Shown one piece after another: positions 24,511 through 35,194 of a DNA stretch of 64,000 bases; position 1 is the stretch's first letter; the number at the start of each line of letters is the position of its first letter. A program made the position numbers and the translations under genes. The notes under the pieces are model-generated. The model worked only from the letters and a program-made list of their open reading frames with translations. It ran no database searches and was not told the origin of the DNA. The DNA is taken from assembly GCA_016946835.1 (NCBI GenBank), contig JACVTC010000072.1, positions 799,001-863,000 of the forward strand. Direction: 5' to 3'. Source of the DNA: Neocallimastix lanati (nom. inval.). Its lineage: Eukaryota > Neocallimastigomycota > Neocallimastigomycetes > Neocallimastigales > Neocallimastigaceae.

Positions 24511-25035
24511 GTAGTAATATTATTATTCAATAATTACTAATTTTTTTATTTATATAATATAATATATATGTATATATATTTTTTATAAACTTTTTAAATA
24601 AAATAATAATAAAAAAATAATAAACTTCTTACAATATCAATTGGATATAAGTAAGAAAAAAAAATTATAATTATATTTTGTTAAATATATATTGTTATTT
24701 AATAAGATAAATTTAATCATTGAATACGTTACTGACTATATTTCAACTTCTATACTCTATTATTTTATATTTTATATTCTATTTTAATAATTTAATTATT
24801 TAATTCTTTTTTTTCTTTTTCTTCTTTTTTTTTTTTTTTTGTTTTCTCTATTTTTCATACAAAAATTTTTGTGGTTTGTTACACTAATCATACCAACCAT
24901 ATTATTATTTTTTGTTAAAATCCTTGCCACTCTTATGGCAAAATGGTATGAGTTATTACAATTATAAATAAAAAATTTTTTTAATAATAATATAGTGGTA
25001 GAAAGAGTGCTAAAAATAGAGAATAATTCATTTTA
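24511..25035. other. A/T-rich intergenic region, probable 3' UTR of the next gene
   Basis: No ORF of note. The segment 24,840-25,035 is less simple in sequence and lies immediately downstream of the minus-strand gene that ends at 25,036. It probably includes that gene's 3' UTR. Confidence 0.4.
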
Positions 25036-25584
25036 TTAAAAATTGAAGTAATAGAAAAAGAGAATGAATGTTAAGGCGAAATAAAAGTAGTTATGATGGT
25101 AGAGATGATGAGAGCCATTGAGATAGGAAGCTTCTTCTTCTTCAGTAGAATTAAGACAACGCTTTTCTATGGATCTAGAAAGAGGATTATTAATAAAATC
25201 CTTTATGTCAAATCCTTTAGCAAGTTCAGGAGAAGAACCGTTACATGTATAAGATCTAACAAAATCTTTTAATATGAAGTCACTATCATTTTCATCCTTA
25301 CTATACTGTATAACATTGTAGACTTCACAATAACAATCACCTTCAATACATTTTTCTCTTATGCAAAATTCACGTTGGGTATGTATAGGTGTTCTTGTTT
25401 CTGTAGGTATATCTGTAGTTTTTGTTGCTATTGGTATACTGCTGATATTTGTAGAATTATTATCAGAAGAAGAAGCTATTGTAGTATCGTTTTTACTCAA
25501 TAAGTCATTCGCTTCTACTTGTCCATAAAATATATTTATTGCTAAAGTAATAATGTAAAAAATATATAATGTATTCTTTAACAT
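25036..25584 (-). CDS. Predicted secreted or GPI-anchored Cys-containing protein (182 aa)
   Basis: Single-exon ORF of unknown function. Residues 1 to about 22 form a hydrophobic signal peptide. Residues about 30-70 are Ser/Thr/Asn-rich and suit a glycosylated linker. Six cysteines (about 74, 79, 84, 86, 114, 143) with CIREKCIEGDCYC suggest a small disulfide-bonded extracellular domain. The C-terminus from about residue 165 is strongly hydrophobic (FYFALTFILFFYYF) with no charged tail, as in GPI-anchor signals. The ATG at 25,584 is used because it directly precedes the signal peptide. GC content is well above the flanks, supporting a real gene. A type I membrane protein is the alternative. No neighbour suggests a function. 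Confidence 0.75.
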   Translation of the reverse strand: MLKNTLYIFYIITLAINIFYGQVEANDLLSKNDTTIASSSDNNSTNISSIPIATKTTDIPTETRTPIHTQREFCIREKCIEGDCYCEVYNVIQYSKDENDSDFILKDFVRSYTCNGSSPELAKGFDIKDFINNPLSRSIEKRCLNSTEEEEASYLNGSHHLYHHNYFYFALTFILFFYYFNF

Positions 25585-26616
25585 TTCTTTGTTTATTTTA
25601 ATATTTTTTTATTATTTAATTTTTTTTTTTAGTACTTTCTTTTAATTATTCTTTACTTTTGAATTTTTAAAATATTTATGAAAATTTTTTTTAAATTTAT
25701 AGTAGAGCGAGGTGCACTGAATTATTTATAATATGAACATAAGAACAAAAAAAAAAAAAAATTTTTTTTTTTTAAAGAAAAAAAAGAATAGTACAAAAAA
25801 AAAAATTTTTTTAATTAAATTAAATTAAATTAAAATAATATATAAAATATAATATAATGAATTAGTAATAATTTTATGTGTAATTATATACATAAAATTA
25901 TTACTATTTAATGTATATATAATACTTTATTTTATATATATATATACTTTATATTATTAATAATATAAAATATATATATAAAATAAATTTAAATTATATA
26001 TCATTGTATATAAAGTATATATATAATAAATATAAAATAATAATGAATAGATATAAATGAATTATAATTTTTTTATTTTTATTTTTGTTATTATATTATA
26101 TATACTATATTATATAGTATACTCTACATATATGAATAAAAAAAAAATGAATACATGTCAATCGATCCCTAAATAAAGCTAAATTAATATAATGGGGTAT
26201 GTGGTGGTGGTACTAAATAGGAAAGAACTTTAAATGTTTTATATGACATAATTGATTTAATAAAATATATTATTTATTTAAAAATAAGTAAATAAATAAT
26301 TAATAAATGAATAAATAAATAAATAAATAATTAATAAATGAATAAATAAATAAATGAATAATAAATAAATGAATAATAAATAAATGAATAATAAATAATA
26401 AATAATAAATATGAATAAAAATATTTAAATAAAGAAATAAATAAATAGTTAAATAAATGAATAAATAAATAGTTAAATAAATTAGTAGACATAAAATCTT
26501 TTTTTTCCTAATATATTAAAAGTTATGGCTAAGATGTTAAGTATTAATAAATTACACGTGAAAATTTCGTTGTTTCTATTTTTATTTCTAAAAAAAAATT
26601 TAAATTTATAAATTTT
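25585..26616. other. A/T-rich intergenic region
   Basis: No gene seen. It holds TA palindromes (25,850-26,130) and (AAAT)n-type repeats (26,275-26,480). A roughly 130-bp segment (26,465-26,600) containing GTAGACATAAAAT, AAAAGTTATGGCTAAG and ACACGTGA recurs at 35,240-35,360. Confidence 0.5.
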
Positions 26617-27059
26617 TAATAAATAATAAATAATAAATAATAAATAATAAATAATAAATAATAAATAATTGAATAATAAATAATAAATAATAAATAATTG
26701 AATAATAAATAATAGATAGTAAATAATAAATAATAATAATTAAATAATAAATAATAAATAATAAATAATAAATAATAAATAATAATAAATAATAAATAAT
26801 AAATAATAAATAATGAATAATAAATAATAAATAATAAAAAGAGTATTTATTAATAGATAATAAATAATAAATAATAAATAATAAATAATAAATAATAAAT
26901 AATTGAATAATTGAATAATAAATAATAAATAATAAATAATAAATAATAAATAATAAATAATAAATAATAAATAATAAATAATAAATAATAAATAATAATA
27001 ATAAATAATAATAATAAATAATAAATAATAATAAATAATAAATAATAAATAATAAAAAG
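26617..27059. repeat. Heptamer array, left of the copia element
   Basis: (AATAAAT)n with a few AATAATTG units and (TAA) variants. The last bases, AAAAG at 27,055-27,059, are repeated after the 3' LTR as the likely target-site duplication. Confidence 0.9.
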
Positions 27060-27306
27060 TGTTAACGTATGTTAATTTTATTAATATAAAGTTATAGTCT
27101 AGCTTAAGTTTAATAAAATATTAAATTAAATTATATTAAATATATTGTAATTACAAATTAAAATATAAATTAGTATGTATCTAGAACAAGCCACAATTAA
27201 ATATAAAAACATGTAATTTTATCTGTACTTTAAATCTTTGTTAACCATTTATATAACACTTGCGTTATATATCTAATTATTAATAAATAAATATTAAACA
27301 ATAATA
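27060..27306 (+). repeat. Copia 5' LTR
   Basis: It begins TGTTAACG. Its 3' border is ambiguous: TTAAACA at 27,300 would give a conventional TG...CA LTR of 241 bp, but the AAAAG duplication and the primer-binding site both fit an end after ATAATA at 27,306. TATATAACAC and TATATATC near its 3' part are candidate TATA elements. Confidence 0.88.
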
Positions 27307-27328
27307 GATTAAGAGTCTCAGTACTCTA
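27307..27328 (+). promoter_or_regulatory. Putative primer-binding site for half-tRNA-Lys(CUU)
   Basis: The complement of GATTAAGAGTCTCA is TGAGACTCTTAATC, the anticodon arm of tRNA-Lys(CUU), with CTCTTAA as loop (positions about 27-40). The following bases (complement AGAGTAC) partly match the preceding D-arm segment. There is no TGG at the LTR border, so priming from an intact tRNA 3' end is unlikely. The geometry matches Drosophila copia, which uses a tRNA fragment cut in the anticodon loop. The site also contains the hairpin AGAGT/ACTCT. Confidence 0.65.
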
Positions 27329-27380
27329 TAATAAATTACAAAGCTTTAAATTTAAAAATCGATTTTAACAAAGTATTAAG

Positions 27381-30300
27381 ATGGCCTATCAATTTAACTT
27401 AGCTAAGGACCAACGTCTTCGTGGTGTATCCAATTTTGCCACATGGAATTTCCTTATCATGACTGCAGCTAGGAGATATGGAATGGAAGAATTCATTGAA
27501 GAAGATGTTATCTCTCACCTGAAGGATAATAACTATAGACTTAATCCTAATGAAGAATCTAAGACGGTAAAAGCTATCCTGAAGATTATTGAGGAATTAC
27601 AATTAAATCATGGAGAAAATGTAAACTACAATGAAGTGTTTACTCAAAACCGAAATAGAATCATTGCTAAAGCAGAAGAGAAAGACTCTCAGTTAATGCT
27701 TATGGTGATTCAAAACGTTGAAGAAAAAATATTAAGGGAAGTTAGTAGAATGAAGAAAACATTCACAATTATGGAAAAACTAACTTCAAAATACGGTGAT
27801 AAGAATAATGACACTGAATACTGGCTCAAGAAATTGCGAAAACTTAAGGCAAATGACCGCAGCCAAATAATGAAGATGGCTGATAGCGTAAATGAAATAT
27901 TCGGTGAAATGGAAGATGCCGGAGTAAATTTGACTGAAAGGGAAAAATTAAAGTACATGTTCAATATTTTACCAAATGACTTTAAAAACATTATAGATGT
28001 AACTTTAGAAACTACCGCCAGACAATTATATGAAAGTATAAAAGATAGAATTTCAGCTAGATCATATCTAGAAAATTGGGAAAATACAATGGATGAACAT
28101 GATGATCATGATGATCCAATGGATATAGATCTAATTGAAAAACGTTATAAAAATAAAAACTATCATAAAGGAAAAGGTTTTGTTAAGAAAATAAACAGAA
28201 ACAATAACAAAACTAACAAAAATTTATATTGTCATATTTGTGAGATAAGAGGACATCTCACAAAAGATTGTAAATACAATATGAAAGCAAGAGAAAACAA
28301 AAAAGAAGGGAGGCAACAATCACTCTACCAGAAAAACCATAAAAATGAAGAAAAAGAATTAAAATCATTTGGTTTAGTGGAAAAAATAACTTCTAAATAT
28401 GAAGAAAGTGACAGCGAAAGAGATGATAATTTTGAAGACATCAGACCATTATGTGAACCACATATTAATGATGCTTTGCTAATTGAATCAATAAATGAAC
28501 CATATAATATAGATAATGATGAAAAATCTGTAAACATAATTGAAAGAAATATAGAAAGTAACGAAACAGTTGAATGGTATTATGATAGTGGAGCTTACGA
28601 ACATGTAACTAATGATAAAAACCTTTTGAAAGATTATAAAGAAGATTTTGTACAACTAAGATGTGCAAACAATACTACTTTAGACTTTGAAGGATATGGT
28701 AGTTGTGAATTTACCATAAACAACTACCATATAAAATTAAACAAAGTGTTATATTCAAAAAAGGCACATAAAAACTTGATAAGTGCCATCGAATTCGCAA
28801 AAATAGGTATAACATCCGTTATTGAGCCAATAAGTCAAGAAAAAGTAAAATTGACTATATCTGACTGTGATAAAAATGTTATCGGAACGTTTCTATCAAC
28901 TGATTTTAATCAATTTAAAATAAACACAAAAAGTATAATAAATAATCAAAATATTTTATCATTAGATGATTTAGGGCAAAACAGTCTAGAAATATGGCAC
29001 AGAAGAATGGGCCATCAATATATAAGAAATATTTCTAAACATTTAGAACTACACGAGATCAAGATCCCAAAATGTAAAGAATGTAAAGTAGTAAAAATGA
29101 AGCATTCCCCACATAATGGGAACAATCCTAAATCAAACAAGATACTTGAAGTTATACACTCTGACATTTCGGGGCCATATAACAGTTCTATTAATGACAA
29201 AAAATATTTTATAACTTTCTTGGACGAATATTCGTGGAAAGTTTGGCTCTTCACTTTAAAATCTAAAGCTGAAGCGCCAGACATTATAATCGATTTTCTA
29301 AAATACCTTAACAATCAATTTGATAATTATAAAGTTAAAATATTTAAAACAGATGGTGGTAAAGAATATAAAAATAAGAAAATAAGAAGATACTGTAAAG
29401 ATAATGGAATTGAAAAATCATTCTCTCCACCATATTGTCCAGAAAATAATGGAAAAGCCGAAAGGATAAATCAAACAATAAAAAACACAGCTAAAACTTT
29501 ATTATTTTGGGCAAAATTATCTGAAAATTTCTGGGAATATGCAGTAAGACATGCGGCTTATTTGTATAATATGATTCCTCATGAAGGAAATAATAATTTA
29601 ATACCTGATGAAGTCATATCAGGAAAAAGTATTTCTTTAAAACACTTAAGAACTTTTGGATGTAAATGTTATTATATTGATAATATGGAAAACAAATCCA
29701 ATTTCACTCCAAAAGCAAAGGAAGGAATATTTCTTGGTTTCAGCAAGAAAAATTACTCATATAGGATTATGGACATAAAAAACAAAAGAATACACCATGT
29801 CAGAGAAGTAGAATGTTTAGAGGAATGTCCAGCAAACTATATATATGAGAAAGAAGGATTTGTGGACCCATATTTCTCTTTTACAAAAATTGATAATAAT
29901 ATAGTAAATAATAATAATAATGAAAATAATCATATTATAAATGAAAATATAATTAATAATATAGAAAACATAAATAATGTTCTAAACAATGAAAATAATA
30001 ATTTAAATGAAAACAATAATAATATTGATTTAAATAACATTATTGTAAACGATAATTTAAACAATATGAACATGGATAACGAGGATAATAAAATAGAAGC
30101 AGAAAATAATTTACATGATAATAACACGAAAATAATTATTAATATTTTAGATAATATGAATAATAATAAAAATATAGATAAAGGTAAAGAAAATATGGTT
30201 TATAATATTAACAACGACGATATAATTAATTTAAACAATAAAAATAACAAAATTAAAACCATAACCTTAGAAAAGGACACAAAAACAAATAAACTATTGG

Positions 30301-33272
30301 ATTTTAATAAAACAAATAACACACATAACAATAAACACAATATTACTTTAGAACAAAATAATTTATACGCAAAAAATAATATTAATTCAAATGTAATTTC
30401 TGAAGTAAATAATGAAATTTCAACTAATGTAAAACATAGTAACAATAATATAGTTCGTTTAAATAAAAATTATAATAAACAAAATACTAACACAGTACTA
30501 GAAAACCAAAATATACTTCAAAAGGTCAATAACAATTCTTTAAATAATAATAATAATGATTTTATATTTACCAATATCCATGTAAACAATAAAAATAATT
30601 TGAATCATTCATTAAAAAACGTGGTAAATAATTCTTACATTGAAAAAGGTGAATGCAGTTATTCTTATAAAAATAAACATAATTGGGCAGAAAAAGGAAA
30701 AGATGCTGAAAATCCTTCAATTACCCATAAGGAATATAGTAAAAAATCCTGTAAAAATGATATCGTTTTACCGACTCTGATTAATACTGTTAACTCAAAT
30801 ATAAATGATTCCAAGCCAACCGAAAATTCCCCTGCCAGTACTCCTGTAAAAACGCTTAAAGAAAATATTGATATTTCTAAATTTAAAAATGAAAAAAATT
30901 TTAATAATAAAAATTATTCAAAAAATGAAGAAAATTTTAATTTACAACCATTGGATAATGGTAAAATAATTAAATCTTATAATTTAAATTCAGACCCAAT
31001 AATGACGAAGAATAATAATATTATGAATAATAATTCCACTAAATTAAAATCTTTTAATACATCACGTGAATCTACAACATTTATTAATAAAGATAATAAG
31101 TTACATAAAATTAATGATAAAAGTAATAAATCTATGAAACTTAAAAATTTTTCAAAAATTAATCAAAAATTTATTAATAAAATTTTTTTTCAAAATGTCA
31201 ATAATAAAAATATAATTAATGATAATAATAAAATCAATACATCTGTAACAAATGATACTTTTGATAAAACATTTAAACTTTCCCTTAATAAATATTTAAA
31301 TAATGAAGATTCTGTCACTAAAAATATTAAAGATGACAATTTTAATAATAATATTATTGCTACTAATGAAAATTTACTAGATAATGTTGTCGATGATAAT
31401 CTATCAATTAACAATTCTAATTGTTCAAATTTAGATGAAAATGATGTTATTCCTATTGGCGATAAAACTCCCCAGGATTCTTATTCTATTAACCATGATT
31501 TAGGTTCTGATACTAATTACATTAATAATAATATTATTTCCATTATTTCTGACCAAGATGTAAATATGACTGATAATATGACAGGGATTAACAATCAGTC
31601 CGTACTCAAACGTCCTTTAAGTCCTGAAACTTTCTTTAATATTACTAATGATATCTCTCGGCCTAAATATGATGTTTCCAATAATGAAAAAATGGTTTTT
31701 ACAATTTACTCTGATACACCTAATAGTTTTAATGAAGCTATTAATTGTCCTAATAAAAATTACTGGTATAAAGCTATACAAGATGAACTTAATAATTTAT
31801 ACAATAATAATGTTATGTCCATCGTTAATTACATTCCTAAAAACAAAAATCTTATTTCGACAAAATGGGTTTTTGCTACCAAAAAAGACTCTAATAATAA
31901 TATTGTTAGATTTAAAGCTCGCCTAGTTGCTAGAGGTTTTAAACAACGTAGAGGTATTGATTATGAACTTACTTATTCTCCTACCTTAAACATTGATGGA
32001 TTAAAGCTTATTATCGCTTTAGCAGCTAAGTTTAATTGGAATATCTACCAATTAGATATTAAAGCTGCGTATCTCAACGCTCCATTAGATACTGATATTT
32101 ACACTACTATTCCACTAGGTGATACTAACTTTGGGCGGGGATTCTGGAAACTCAATAAAGCACTATACGGATTAAAACAATCCGGTAGGCAATGGAACCA
32201 AACGATTACAAAATTTTTAAATAAAAATGGATTTAAACAAATAAAATCTGAAAAGTGTATATTTAAATATTCAAAGAATAATAAAACCAAATGCATCATA
32301 GGTTTATATGTAGACGATATGATCATAACTGGTGAAGACAAAGAAATACAAAATATAATTACAAAAATTAAAGAAAAATTTAAAATATCAAATTGTGGAC
32401 CAGCCGAATTCATACTTGGCATAAAAATTGAAAAACAAAAGAATAAATATATTATATCACAAAATAGTTTTATAAATAATATATTAGACAAATTTAATAT
32501 AAAAGAAATGAGAAAAAGAAAAACACCATGCACAGGAGACAACACTATCTCTGAAAATAATAAACCTTTCAATAAAACAATCTACAAGAGTGCTATAGGT
32601 TCCTTAATATATCTATCAAAATGCACAAGGCCAGATATCGCATTCTCCGTGAACAAGGCTGCCAGAAAATCAGAAAAACCCACAATATCAGACTGGAATA
32701 AAATAACAAATATTTTCAGATATATAAATAGTACTAAAGATTATAAAATTGTATATGATGGACAAGGGGAAATAATAGCATACACTGATGCCGATTTTGG
32801 AGGTGATCTAAATGACAGGAAATCTACGTCTGGTGGAATAATACTTATGGGAAACAGTCCCATATGCTGGATTTCTAAAAAACAAACATGTGTAGCTACG
32901 TCTACAGCAGAAGCAGAATACATTAGCACATCCGAAAATATTAAAAAAATTCTATGGATCAGAAATATTTTAAAAGAATTAATAAATTATAATAAAACAA
33001 TTACCATTTTCACAGATAATTTAGCAAGTAAAATAACTATTGAAAATGGTGAAATCAATACAAAGTTAAAACACATAGATATTAGATTTCATTTTAATAG
33101 AGATAATATAGTAAAAAGGAAAGTAAAATTAGAATACAAAGATACAAAAGAAATGTTAGCTGACGCTCTCACTAAAGATGTTAATGGTACAAAAATGAGT
33201 ATATTTGCAAATAAGATTTTTAATATTAAAAAAAAAAAATCTAATTTGAGGGGGAGTGTTAACGTATGTTAA
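27381..33272 (+). CDS. Copia Gag-Pol polyprotein (1,963 aa)
   Basis: Gag occupies residues 1 to about 280. A zinc knuckle C284-x2-C287-x4-H292-x4-C297 follows. The protease has DSG at 402-404. The integrase has a HHCC-type zinc motif from H540 to CKEC and catalytic D595, D658 and E694 (D-x35-E). The reverse transcriptase starts near W1496 (KWVFATKK), with YVDD at 1643-1646. RNase H has D1803 in AYTDADFGGD and STAEAEY. Between integrase and reverse transcriptase, residues about 837-1395 are Asn-rich low complexity, making the protein about 500 residues longer than usual copia polyproteins. All catalytic residues are present. The ORF runs through the polypurine tract and ends 16 bp inside the 3' LTR. 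Confidence 0.95.
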   Translation: MAYQFNLAKDQRLRGVSNFATWNFLIMTAARRYGMEEFIEEDVISHLKDNNYRLNPNEESKTVKAILKIIEELQLNHGENVNYNEVFTQNRNRIIAKAEEKDSQLMLMVIQNVEEKILREVSRMKKTFTIMEKLTSKYGDKNNDTEYWLKKLRKLKANDRSQIMKMADSVNEIFGEMEDAGVNLTEREKLKYMFNILPNDFKNIIDVTLETTARQLYESIKDRISARSYLENWENTMDEHDDHDDPMDIDLIEKRYKNKNYHKGKGFVKKINRNNNKTNKNLYCHICEIRGHLTKDCKYNMKARENKKEGRQQSLYQKNHKNEEKELKSFGLVEKITSKYEESDSERDDNFEDIRPLCEPHINDALLIESINEPYNIDNDEKSVNIIERNIESNETVEWYYDSGAYEHVTNDKNLLKDYKEDFVQLRCANNTTLDFEGYGSCEFTINNYHIKLNKVLYSKKAHKNLISAIEFAKIGITSVIEPISQEKVKLTISDCDKNVIGTFLSTDFNQFKINTKSIINNQNILSLDDLGQNSLEIWHRRMGHQYIRNISKHLELHEIKIPKCKECKVVKMKHSPHNGNNPKSNKILEVIHSDISGPYNSSINDKKYFITFLDEYSWKVWLFTLKSKAEAPDIIIDFLKYLNNQFDNYKVKIFKTDGGKEYKNKKIRRYCKDNGIEKSFSPPYCPENNGKAERINQTIKNTAKTLLFWAKLSENFWEYAVRHAAYLYNMIPHEGNNNLIPDEVISGKSISLKHLRTFGCKCYYIDNMENKSNFTPKAKEGIFLGFSKKNYSYRIMDIKNKRIHHVREVECLEECPANYIYEKEGFVDPYFSFTKIDNNIVNNNNNENNHIINENIINNIENINNVLNNENNNLNENNNNIDLNNIIVNDNLNNMNMDNEDNKIEAENNLHDNNTKIIINILDNMNNNKNIDKGKENMVYNINNDDIINLNNKNNKIKTITLEKDTKTNKLLDFNKTNNTHNNKHNITLEQNNLYAKNNINSNVISEVNNEISTNVKHSNNNIVRLNKNYNKQNTNTVLENQNILQKVNNNSLNNNNNDFIFTNIHVNNKNNLNHSLKNVVNNSYIEKGECSYSYKNKHNWAEKGKDAENPSITHKEYSKKSCKNDIVLPTLINTVNSNINDSKPTENSPASTPVKTLKENIDISKFKNEKNFNNKNYSKNEENFNLQPLDNGKIIKSYNLNSDPIMTKNNNIMNNNSTKLKSFNTSRESTTFINKDNKLHKINDKSNKSMKLKNFSKINQKFINKIFFQNVNNKNIINDNNKINTSVTNDTFDKTFKLSLNKYLNNEDSVTKNIKDDNFNNNIIATNENLLDNVVDDNLSINNSNCSNLDENDVIPIGDKTPQDSYSINHDLGSDTNYINNNIISIISDQDVNMTDNMTGINNQSVLKRPLSPETFFNITNDISRPKYDVSNNEKMVFTIYSDTPNSFNEAINCPNKNYWYKAIQDELNNLYNNNVMSIVNYIPKNKNLISTKWVFATKKDSNNNIVRFKARLVARGFKQRRGIDYELTYSPTLNIDGLKLIIALAAKFNWNIYQLDIKAAYLNAPLDTDIYTTIPLGDTNFGRGFWKLNKALYGLKQSGRQWNQTITKFLNKNGFKQIKSEKCIFKYSKNNKTKCIIGLYVDDMIITGEDKEIQNIITKIKEKFKISNCGPAEFILGIKIEKQKNKYIISQNSFINNILDKFNIKEMRKRKTPCTGDNTISENNKPFNKTIYKSAIGSLIYLSKCTRPDIAFSVNKAARKSEKPTISDWNKITNIFRYINSTKDYKIVYDGQGEIIAYTDADFGGDLNDRKSTSGGIILMGNSPICWISKKQTCVATSTAEAEYISTSENIKKILWIRNILKELINYNKTITIFTDNLASKITIENGEINTKLKHIDIRFHFNRDNIVKRKVKLEYKDTKEMLADALTKDVNGTKMSIFANKIFNIKKKKSNLRGSVNVC
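33246..33256 (+). promoter_or_regulatory. Polypurine tract of the copia element
   Basis: TGAGGGGGAG directly precedes the TGTTAACG start of the 3' LTR, the expected position of the plus-strand primer. It overlaps the end of the Gag-Pol ORF. Confidence 0.85.
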
Positions 33273-33503
33273 TTTTATTAATATAAAGTTATAGTCTAGC
33301 TTAAGTTTAATAAAATATTAAATTAAATTATATTAAATATATTGTAATTACAAATTAAAATATAAATTAGTATGTATCTAGAACAAGCCACAATTAAATA
33401 TAAAAACATGTAATTTTATCTGTACTTTAAATCTTTGTTAACCATTTATATAACACTTGCGTTATATATCTAATTATTAATAAATAAATATTAAACAATA
33501 ATA
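33257..33503 (+). repeat. Copia 3' LTR
   Basis: It reads the same as 27,060-27,306 over 247 bp by eye. AAAAG (33,504-33,508) follows and repeats the bases before the 5' LTR, consistent with a 5-bp target-site duplication. The first 16 bp encode the C-terminus of Gag-Pol. Confidence 0.9.
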
Positions 33504-33508
33504 AAAAG

Positions 33509-34216
33509 AATAAAGAGTATTTATTAATAAATAATAAATAATATTTTTAAATAAATAAATAAATATTAAATAAATAATAAATAATAAATAATAAATAATA
33601 AATAATAAATAATAAATAATAAATAATAATAATAAATAATAAATAATAATAATAAATAATTAAATAATAAATAATAAATAATAAATAATAAATAATAAAT
33701 AATAAATAATAAATAATAATAATAAATAATAAATAAATAAATAAATATTAAATAAATAATTAATAATAAATAATTGAATAATAAATAATAAATAATAAAT
33801 AATAAATAATTAATAATAAATAATAAATAATAAATAATAAATAATAAATAATAAATAATAAATAATAAATAATAAATAATAAATAATAAATAATAAATAA
33901 TAAATAATAAATAATAAATAATAAATAATAAATAATAAATAATAAATAATAAATAATAAATAATAAATAATAAATAATAAATAAATGAATAATAAATAAT
34001 TGAATAATAAATAATTGAATAATAAATAATAAATAATAAATAATAAATAATAAATAATAAATAATAAATAATAAATAATAAATAATAAATAATAAATAAT
34101 AAATAATAAATAATAAATAATAAATAATAAATAATAAATAATAAATAATAAATAATAAATAATAAATAATAAATAATAAATAATAAATAATAAATAATAA
34201 ATAATTGAATAATAAA
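33509..34216. repeat. Heptamer array, right of the copia element
   Basis: (AATAAAT)n with a few AATAATTG and (TAA) variants, continuing the array interrupted by the copia element. It ends at about 34,216. Confidence 0.9.
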
Positions 34217-35105
34217 ATATAATTGTAAATAATAATGAACTTTACTAATTATAAAAAATTTTTTATTATTTTTTTAATATTTTAAATCTAAACTTTAAAA
34301 TTGCTTATTTTTTTATTGATTAGTAATTTATTATTTCTACATTTTCGTTTATAAATTTGTAATTTATTATTTCTACATTTTCGTTAATTAAATATATATA
34401 ATTTAATTTTTATTATTCTTTTTATTGTTTCTTTATTTCTTTATTTCTCTATTATTATTTATTTTTTATTTAATTTATTATATTATTAATTATTTTTTAT
34501 TCTATTTATTATCTTTTTGTTATTATTTATTTTTTCTGTATGTTGTTTATATTAAATACAATAAAATATTTTTAATTAAAGTCACTGTTAATTTAAAAAA
34601 CAAATTTAATTAACAAAATAAAATACAATTGTTTTAATTTAAAAGAAATTATTATTATTCTTGTAAATAGTATTATTTGAGGTTAATGATTAAATCATTG
34701 AGCTGAATATATACGACTTTTATTTTATTTTATTTTTTTTAAATTAATATACTTATAATTCTTTACTATTTGAAATAATCAGAGACTAATCTAATTTTAA
34801 ATTTATATATTCTAAATGGCCCAAAATATAATTTTTAATAATTTTATATTATGGTTGTTCATCGATTATTGGATTAATTATCCATTTTCTGTTGAATAAT
34901 TCTATTATTTCAAATATCTGAAAATAATATTCTTCATAAATTATTATAATTTTTTGAAAACTTATTCGAAATTTAATTTTAAATAATTAATAAATTCAAT
35001 AATACATAGTAAATAATAAATATTAACTAAGAAATATTAATAAAAATAATTAGACAGAAATAATAAATAAATAAATAAATAATAACAGTTAGACAGCAAT
35101 AATAA

Positions 35106-35137
<32 letters not shown>

Positions 35138-35162
35138 AACAGTTAGACAGCAATAATAATAA

Positions 35163-35194
<32 letters not shown>

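Larger units (their letters stand above)
27060..33503 (+). mobile_element. Ty1/copia LTR retrotransposon, apparently intact
   Basis: It consists of a 247-bp LTR, a 73-bp leader with a half-tRNA primer-binding site, one Gag-Pol ORF, a polypurine tract and a second LTR that reads as identical by eye. Domain order (Gag, zinc knuckle, protease, integrase, reverse transcriptase, RNase H), with integrase before reverse transcriptase, defines the copia superfamily. It sits in a heptamer microsatellite with AAAAG flanking both ends. The identical LTRs and open ORF point to recent insertion. Confidence 0.93.
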
